From the NCBI RefSeq assembly GCF_903645325.1, contig NZ_CAHJXQ010000005.1:1-64000 (forward strand): a stretch of DNA of 64,000 bases, written 5' to 3'. Shown one piece after another: positions 60,603 through 64,000 of the stretch. A program made the position numbers and the translations under genes. Each line of letters opens with the position of its first letter. Positions within the stretch are counted from its first letter, which is position 1. This DNA is from Microbacterium tenebrionis. Lineage in GTDB: Bacteria > Actinomycetota > Actinomycetes > Actinomycetales > Microbacteriaceae. Below the pieces are notes generated by a model. The model saw only the letters and a list, made by a program, of their open reading frames with translations, did no database searches and was not told the origin of the DNA.

Positions 60603-61544
60603 TTAGCGGATGTGGAGGGCGGCCGGCTGCACGGTCACGGTGAACGCGTGGGTGTCTCCGATCTGCTCACCGTCGATCTCGAACGGGCGCGGTTCGGGGA
60701 GGGTCACTTCCAGTTTCCGGGCGCGTGCGTGGGTGACCGTGTCGGTGCTGGTGGTCTCGTCAGTGTTGCCGATCAGGCGCTTCAAACCGTTGTCCCACAG
60801 CATCGTCTTCACCGTTCCCGCCCACTGCGCGATCCCCTCCGCGCTGAGCAGCAGATAGTCCAGTTGCCCGTCGGAAGGGTCCGCGTCCGGGAGCAGGGTG
60901 AACCCGCCCTGCAGGGTGCCGCAGTTAGCGATCAGCAGTGTGTGGCCTTCCTCGTCGCGGCCGGGCTGGTCATCGGCGGTGATGTGGAACGGCACGATAT
61001 CGGAGGCGGCGAGGGCGCGGCCGAGGGATTCGGCGTAGGCCAGCCAGCCGGCTTTGTCTTTGAGATCGTCGTTGGTTTCAGCGATCATGTGCGCGTCGAT
61101 CCCGAATCCGACCATCACCACGAACCCGTGCCGCTCATGCCCGCCAGCGAGGTCTACGTCCACCCAGCCGATATCTACCGGGCGCGCGTGCCCTGTGAGA
61201 GCGCGGGTGAACGCGGCCGGGATGTCGTTTAACGGGATGTCGAGGTTGCGGGCCAGTAAATTCCCTGTTCCCAGGGGCACGATTCCCATCTCTAGGGAGG
61301 TGTCGATTCCGGCGAGGTGTTCGGCGACGGCGCGTACCGTGCCATCTCCGCCGGCAACCACCACCAGATCGGGATTCCATTCAACGGCCCGGCCGGTAGC
61401 GCCCCCGCCTGGGTCGTCCTCGGTGGTTTCCCACCAGAAAACCTCAGGTGTGGGGGCGTCGGTGAGGGCGGCGTGAAGGCCCTCGGTGAGGGTGTCCTGG
61501 TCGGTTTTGGAAGGGTTCCACACGATCGCCAGGCGACGCGTCAT
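60603..61544 (-). CDS. Diacylglycerol kinase-family lipid kinase (DagK/YegS-like)
   Basis: 313 residues from ATG 61544 (AGGAG upstream). The catalytic domain shows the nucleotide motif VVVAGGDGTVRAVAEHLAGI near 61-80 and MGIVPLGTGNLLARNLDIPL near 91-110. The second half is the beta-sandwich domain of the YegS/DgkB group (GFGIDAHMIAETND near 151; ANCGTLQGGFTLLPDADPSD near 214-233). It phosphorylates diacylglycerol or a related lipid with ATP on the inner membrane face. In a stress island it may support phospholipid renewal; that is inference. Confidence 0.92.
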   Translation of the reverse strand: MTRRLAIVWNPSKTDQDTLTEGLHAALTDAPTPEVFWWETTEDDPGGGATGRAVEWNPDLVVVAGGDGTVRAVAEHLAGIDTSLEMGIVPLGTGNLLARNLDIPLNDIPAAFTRALTGHARPVDIGWVDVDLAGGHERHGFVVMVGFGIDAHMIAETNDDLKDKAGWLAYAESLGRALAASDIVPFHITADDQPGRDEEGHTLLIANCGTLQGGFTLLPDADPSDGQLDYLLLSAEGIAQWAGTVKTMLWDNGLKRLIGNTDETTSTDTVTHARARKLEVTLPEPRPFEIDGEQIGDTHAFTVTVQPAALHIR

Positions 61545-61629
61545 CGAGCACTCCTCTATGCGGACGACCGAGCGAGGGGCGGGACGCAAGATCGCATCCT
61601 CACCCCTCTCGTGCGGCCCGGGTGGTTGC

Positions 61630-61836
61630 CTATTCGGCGTGTTCGTCTTCTTCGGGTTCGAAGGTGGACGAGGTGCCCGTGTGGCCGGCGGCGACGCCGC
61701 CGGGGTGGTTAGGGATGGTGCCATCCGCACCGAGCCCGTCGGGCTTTGTGGTGCCCTCTGGGTCGTGGGTGGGCACTTCCACGTCCGGTCCCTCGAGCGA
61801 GTTCTCGTCCGAGAGTGGCTTGTCGTGGTCGGTCAT
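61630..61836 (-). CDS. Small acidic protein of the stress island
   Basis: 68 residues: MTDHDKPLSDENSLEGPDVE, then VPTHDPEGTTKPDGLGADGT and an acidic end. It is unfolded in appearance, without cysteine. AAGGAG lies before the ATG at 61836, so it is likely expressed. Function unknown; similar acidic short proteins accompany CsbD genes. Confidence 0.65.
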   Translation of the reverse strand: MTDHDKPLSDENSLEGPDVEVPTHDPEGTTKPDGLGADGTIPNHPGGVAAGHTGTSSTFEPEEDEHAE

Positions 61837-61907
61837 GATCTGCTCCTTCGCAGGCGAGCGGGGGTGGGGTGTGGGAGGAAGGGAGCACCTTTCTCCCACG
61901 GGACGTA

Positions 61908-62078
61908 TTACTTGACTTCGTCCTTGACGTTCTCCACGCCCTTTTTCACCTTCGCGTCGGCCTGGTCAGCGATACCCTCGGCAGCGAGCTTGTCGTTGTC
62001 GGTGGCGTTGCCGATCTTCTCCTTGGCCTTCCCGGTGGCGTCCTGGGCGGCGTTCTTGATCTTGTCGTCGAGTCCCAT
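61908..62078 (-). CDS. CsbD-family stress protein
   Basis: 56 residues: MGLDDKIKNAAQDATGKAKE, KIGNATDNDKLAAEGIADQA and DAKVKKGVENVKDEVK, a perfect CsbD-type amphipathic helix repeat. CsbD is under general-stress sigma factor control in Bacillus; its molecular role is unknown. GGGAGA lies upstream of the ATG at 62078, so the longer frame to 62135 was not used. Confidence 0.9.
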   Translation of the reverse strand: MGLDDKIKNAAQDATGKAKEKIGNATDNDKLAAEGIADQADAKVKKGVENVKDEVK

Positions 62079-62131
62079 GAGCGGGTCTCCCTTCTTCTCG
62101 CGAGCTCGCGCCGCGGGTGCGGCGTGAGTGG

Positions 62132-62296
62132 TCACTTCTCGTCAGTGTCGATGACGGCGTCTTCTGCGGCGGCCATCGCCGCAGCCCCCTCTTCAGGCGA
62201 TTCGGACCCGGCAGCGGCAGCGGTGTTGTCGTCCGTGGCGTCGTCGTGATCCTCGGATGCTTTTGAGCTGTTCTTGTCGTGCGATGCGTCGTGCAT
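62132..62296 (-). CDS. 54-residue acidic protein
   Basis: The frame from ATG 62296 reads MHDASHDKNSSKASEDHDDA, then TDDNTAAAAGSESPEEGAAA and MAAAEDAVIDTDEK. AGGAGA lies 4-9 bases upstream, and the gene fits between its neighbours on the same strand. It is a disordered acidic protein of unknown function, like the one at 61630-61836. Confidence 0.6.
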   Translation of the reverse strand: MHDASHDKNSSKASEDHDDATDDNTAAAAGSESPEEGAAAMAAAEDAVIDTDEK

Positions 62297-62356
62297 GCGT
62301 TCTCCTGACTAGGCGCTGTGCTATAGCCGAGGGCGGCGGATCCGCCGAGGCCGGGA

Positions 62357-62902
62357 TTAGCGGTGTGTGAGGCGTCGCAGGAGCCCGGCGACGGGTCGCT
62401 GCTGTTCACCCTGCTGAGCGCCGAGCACGATGAGTACTCCGGTGAGGGCGGGGAGCACCCATTGCAGGATTCGCTGCTGACGCTGAACGGCAGCAAGTTC
62501 GTCCGATGCGTCCGGGTTCGGTTCGGTGACGCCTTTGCCGCCTTCGTCGGCGTGCTTGCTGATCTTCGTTCCAAGGATCCCCGCGTATAAGGTGGCGGCG
62601 GCCGCGGCGATGGTGACGGCGAGCTTCACCTTCGTGTTGGTTCGGGCTTCGGGTTGGGATGCCAGTCTGCTCTTGTTCCCGAGGATCAGGCCTGCCCCGC
62701 CGGTTCCGTGCACGAGGATCGCGGCGAGCTGGATTGGCGCCCACCGTGCCCAGCCGAGCGAGGAGAGACGGAGTCGTTCTGCGGGGTCTTTCGCTTTCGC
62801 GGTTGCACCATTCAGTCCCACCGCACCCATCAGGGTTCCGCCGAACCAGGCGGCAAGTCCGAGGTCGTGCATTGAGCGTACGAGCGTGTTGCGTCCAGCC
62901 AT
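62357..62902 (-). CDS. Four-helix membrane protein of the stress island
   Basis: 181 residues from ATG 62902. It starts NTLVRSMHDLGLAAWFGGTL, then MGAVGLNGATAKAKDPAERL, followed by WARWAPIQLAAILVHGTGGA, KVKLAVTIAAAAATLYAGIL and the last helix ILQWVLPALTGVLIVLGAQQ. The family occurs widely in actinobacteria but has no known role. It is downstream of the GlsB gene on the same strand. Confidence 0.75.
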   Translation of the reverse strand: MAGRNTLVRSMHDLGLAAWFGGTLMGAVGLNGATAKAKDPAERLRLSSLGWARWAPIQLAAILVHGTGGAGLILGNKSRLASQPEARTNTKVKLAVTIAAAAATLYAGILGTKISKHADEGGKGVTEPNPDASDELAAVQRQQRILQWVLPALTGVLIVLGAQQGEQQRPVAGLLRRLTHR

Positions 62903-62940
62903 AGTGTGCGTCCTATCCAGGGGTGTGGGGTGTTGTGAGG

Positions 62941-63207
62941 TCAGGCTTTGGACTTGCGTCCGACGATGAGGCCGTAGATGAGCAGGACGAGGATCGATCC
63001 GCCGATGGCGAGCAGCCAGGTTTGCAGGGAGAAGAAGTCCTGCAGGGGGGCGTTGAAGATCAGTCCGCCCAGCCATCCGCCCAGAAGGGCGCCGACCACG
63101 CCCAGGAGGAGGGTGATCAGCCAGCCGCCGCCCTGTTTGCCGGGGAGGATGAGTTTCGCGATGGCGCCGGCGATGAGGCCGAGAAGCAGGAAGCCGAGGA
63201 ATCCCAT
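62941..63207 (-). CDS. GlsB/YeaQ/YmgE-family stress membrane protein
   Basis: 88 residues with three helices: GFLGFLLLGLIAGAIAKLIL, PGKQGGGWLITLLLGVVGAL and ILVLLIYGLIVGRKSKA, the exact pattern of the family, including GxIAGxIAKLILPGKxxGG. AGGACA lies before the ATG. It is usually induced by envelope or general stress. Confidence 0.93.
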   Translation of the reverse strand: MGFLGFLLLGLIAGAIAKLILPGKQGGGWLITLLLGVVGALLGGWLGGLIFNAPLQDFFSLQTWLLAIGGSILVLLIYGLIVGRKSKA

Positions 63208-63238
63208 GATGTGTCCTTCGTGTAGGTGGTGGGGGTAG

Positions 63239-63487
63239 TTAGTTGCGGCGGGTGAGGGTGGTGATCAGGGCGAGGAGGCCAGCGAGGGAGGAGGCCGATG
63301 GTGACCGTCCGGGTGGGGTTGTGCGCGTACGTGTCCGCACCCAGCCGACCCCCGCCGCCACACCCTGCTGTGCCCGATCTACAGCTGCCGAAATGGCGGC
63401 GCTGATTTCTGCGGTCGTGGAGCCGACTGCTTCCGATGCTCGTTCCCCACTGTTGTAGTCGGGGTCGTTCTCGTCGTGGGTACTCAT
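63239..63487 (-). CDS. Hypothetical stress-island protein
   Basis: 82 residues: STHDENDPDYNSGERASEAV, GSTTAEISAAISAAVDRAQQ and a C-terminal hydrophobic stretch LAGLLALITTLTRRN that may anchor it in the membrane. It starts 13 bp after the next small gene upstream, so it is part of an operon. Unknown function. Confidence 0.6.
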   Translation of the reverse strand: MSTHDENDPDYNSGERASEAVGSTTAEISAAISAAVDRAQQGVAAGVGWVRTRTRTTPPGRSPSASSLAGLLALITTLTRRN

Positions 63488-63499
63488 GGTTGTGCCTGC

Positions 63500-63706
63500 C
63501 TACTTGTTGAGCGCGCGAGTGAGCTTCCGGCTGCCTCGCCTACTTGTTGCGCGGGCTGTGCGGCGTGCGGAGCGCACCCCGGGGCTGTTCCACGCCTTCT
63601 TCGCGTTCTTTTTGATGGTGCGGTAGCGGCTGCGTCCGGCGCGCGCGCCGAAGGTGTACGCGCCGAACGCGATCGCCGCGACAAGCAGGATGCGTAGATA
63701 GGGCAT
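63500..63706 (-). CDS. Small membrane-anchored basic protein
   Basis: 68 residues: MPYLRILLVAAIAFGAYTFG, ARAGRSRYRTIKKNAKKAWN and SPGVRSARRTARATSRRGSR. One N-terminal helix is followed by a strongly basic tail that would face the cytoplasm. AAAGGAGAACC lies before the ATG. Similar small proteins lie beside Asp23/AmaP genes in actinobacteria. Confidence 0.75.
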   Translation of the reverse strand: MPYLRILLVAAIAFGAYTFGARAGRSRYRTIKKNAKKAWNSPGVRSARRTARATSRRGSRKLTRALNK

Positions 63707-63735
63707 CGGTGGTTCTCCTTTCCGGGGAGCCGAGG

Positions 63736-64000
63736 TCAGGCGAGGCGGCGTTCGTCGTGCGCGAGTTTGGCGCGCAGTCCGGAGTGCACGGAGATGTAGG
63801 TGGGGGTGTCTTTGCCGGTCAGGGTGGCGAGGTTGGTGACCAACTGGTCCACGTCCTTCACGACTTGCCGGGGTGAGGTGTTCTGCCTCGGGGTGACGCT
63901 GATGTGCATCACCGGCTGCTTGCGGATGTCGTTGGCGGTGACGGAGGAGAACAGGATCTCGTCCCGCTGGTTCAGGGAGTGCTTCAGCGCATCGGAGACG
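63736..64000 (-). CDS. Envelope-stress protein C-terminus (AmaP-like), 5' end outside window
   Basis: 87 residues are visible up to the stop at 63736: VSDALKHSLNQRDEILFSSV, TANDIRKQPVMHISVTPRQN, LVTNLATLTGKDTPTYISVH and SGLRAKLAHDERRLA. The strand pattern is that of the C-terminal part of alkaline-shock membrane anchor (AmaP) proteins, which hold Asp23-type proteins at the membrane. The first part, with its two expected helices, lies beyond base 64000. The family call is moderate. Confidence 0.6.
   Translation of the reverse strand, partial: VSDALKHSLNQRDEILFSSVTANDIRKQPVMHISVTPRQNTSPRQVVKDVDQLVTNLATLTGKDTPTYISVHSGLRAKLAHDERRLA

Noticed and set aside
1..64000. CRISPR arrays, tRNA or rRNA genes, prophage or transposase genes
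   Set aside because: No regularly spaced identical repeats with unique spacers, no cloverleaf or rRNA core sequence, and no transposase, integrase or phage structural motif was seen.

Overview
The window is very GC-rich, densely packed DNA from a high-GC actinobacterium. The gene content (kip-type 5-oxoproline genes, several LacI/glycosidase pairs, a DtxR/IdeR-type iron box, a dispersed CTGAGCCTGTCGAAG repeat, an AmaP/CsbD/GlsB stress cluster) fits Microbacteriaceae, most likely Microbacterium. This placement is inference; no rRNA, tRNA or CRISPR array was recognised.

Layout. 0-4.2 kb: 5-oxoproline genes (pxpB partial, DUF1445, pxpA, NRAMP transporter) divergent from a GntR/FCD regulator across a paired TGT-N3-ACA operator. 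4.2-8.9 kb: VOC dioxygenase, GH1 beta-glucosidase with LacI regulator and a perfect CelR/CebR-type box, apt, a MerR regulator. 9.1-13.9 kb: purS, a damaged purQ, a 2-hydroxyacid dehydrogenase, GH13 alpha-glucosidase with its LacI regulator. 13.9-19.3 kb: nhaA behind a structured leader, a damaged sulP, an M20 amidohydrolase, a small alarmone synthetase, a GNAT. 19.3-23.3 kb: an APC permease cut off and joined to the last codons of kdpE, putP, and a frameshifted membrane protein. 23.4-28.3 kb: a siderophore uptake operon (binding protein, two permeases, ATPase, siderophore-interacting protein) behind an iron box. 28.4-34.5 kb: FUSC protein, CDGSH protein overlapping an iron-containing redox enzyme, DUF3516 helicase, then collapsed VOC and histidine-kinase genes. 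34.5-40.5 kb: LacI regulator divergent from a polar-amino-acid ABC importer, Gfo/Idh/MocA dehydrogenase and FAD amine oxidase, with a readable promoter and operator. 40.6-49.9 kb: seven cell-surface glycosylation genes in two divergent, tightly overlapping arms, bracketed by a decayed and a nearly complete copy of one zinc-ribbon SDR gene. 50-56.3 kb: protealysin-like protease with its emfourin inhibitor, MscS channel, RNase HI, DoxX, ArsR-SRPBCC pair. 56.3-64 kb: a TetR gene and an envelope/general-stress island of many small proteins (PRC-barrel/DUF2382, CmpX-like channel, lipid kinase, CsbD, GlsB, AmaP-like).

The most striking overall feature is the number of locally broken genes: purQ, sulP, APC/kdpE, the 22.2 kb membrane protein, a VOC gene, a histidine kinase, a glycosyltransferase and the SDR all carry 1-2 bp indels or internal deletions while their neighbours are intact. 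Because purQ is a housekeeping gene, sequencing or assembly error must be considered first; real decay through short direct repeats is the alternative, and one such deletion (13-bp repeat in the SDR copy) can be read directly. The best candidates for under-described biology are the importer/amine-oxidase operon, the SDR-bracketed glycosyltransferase block, the structured nhaA leader, the 20-21 bp repeat array near 56.35 kb and the stress island.
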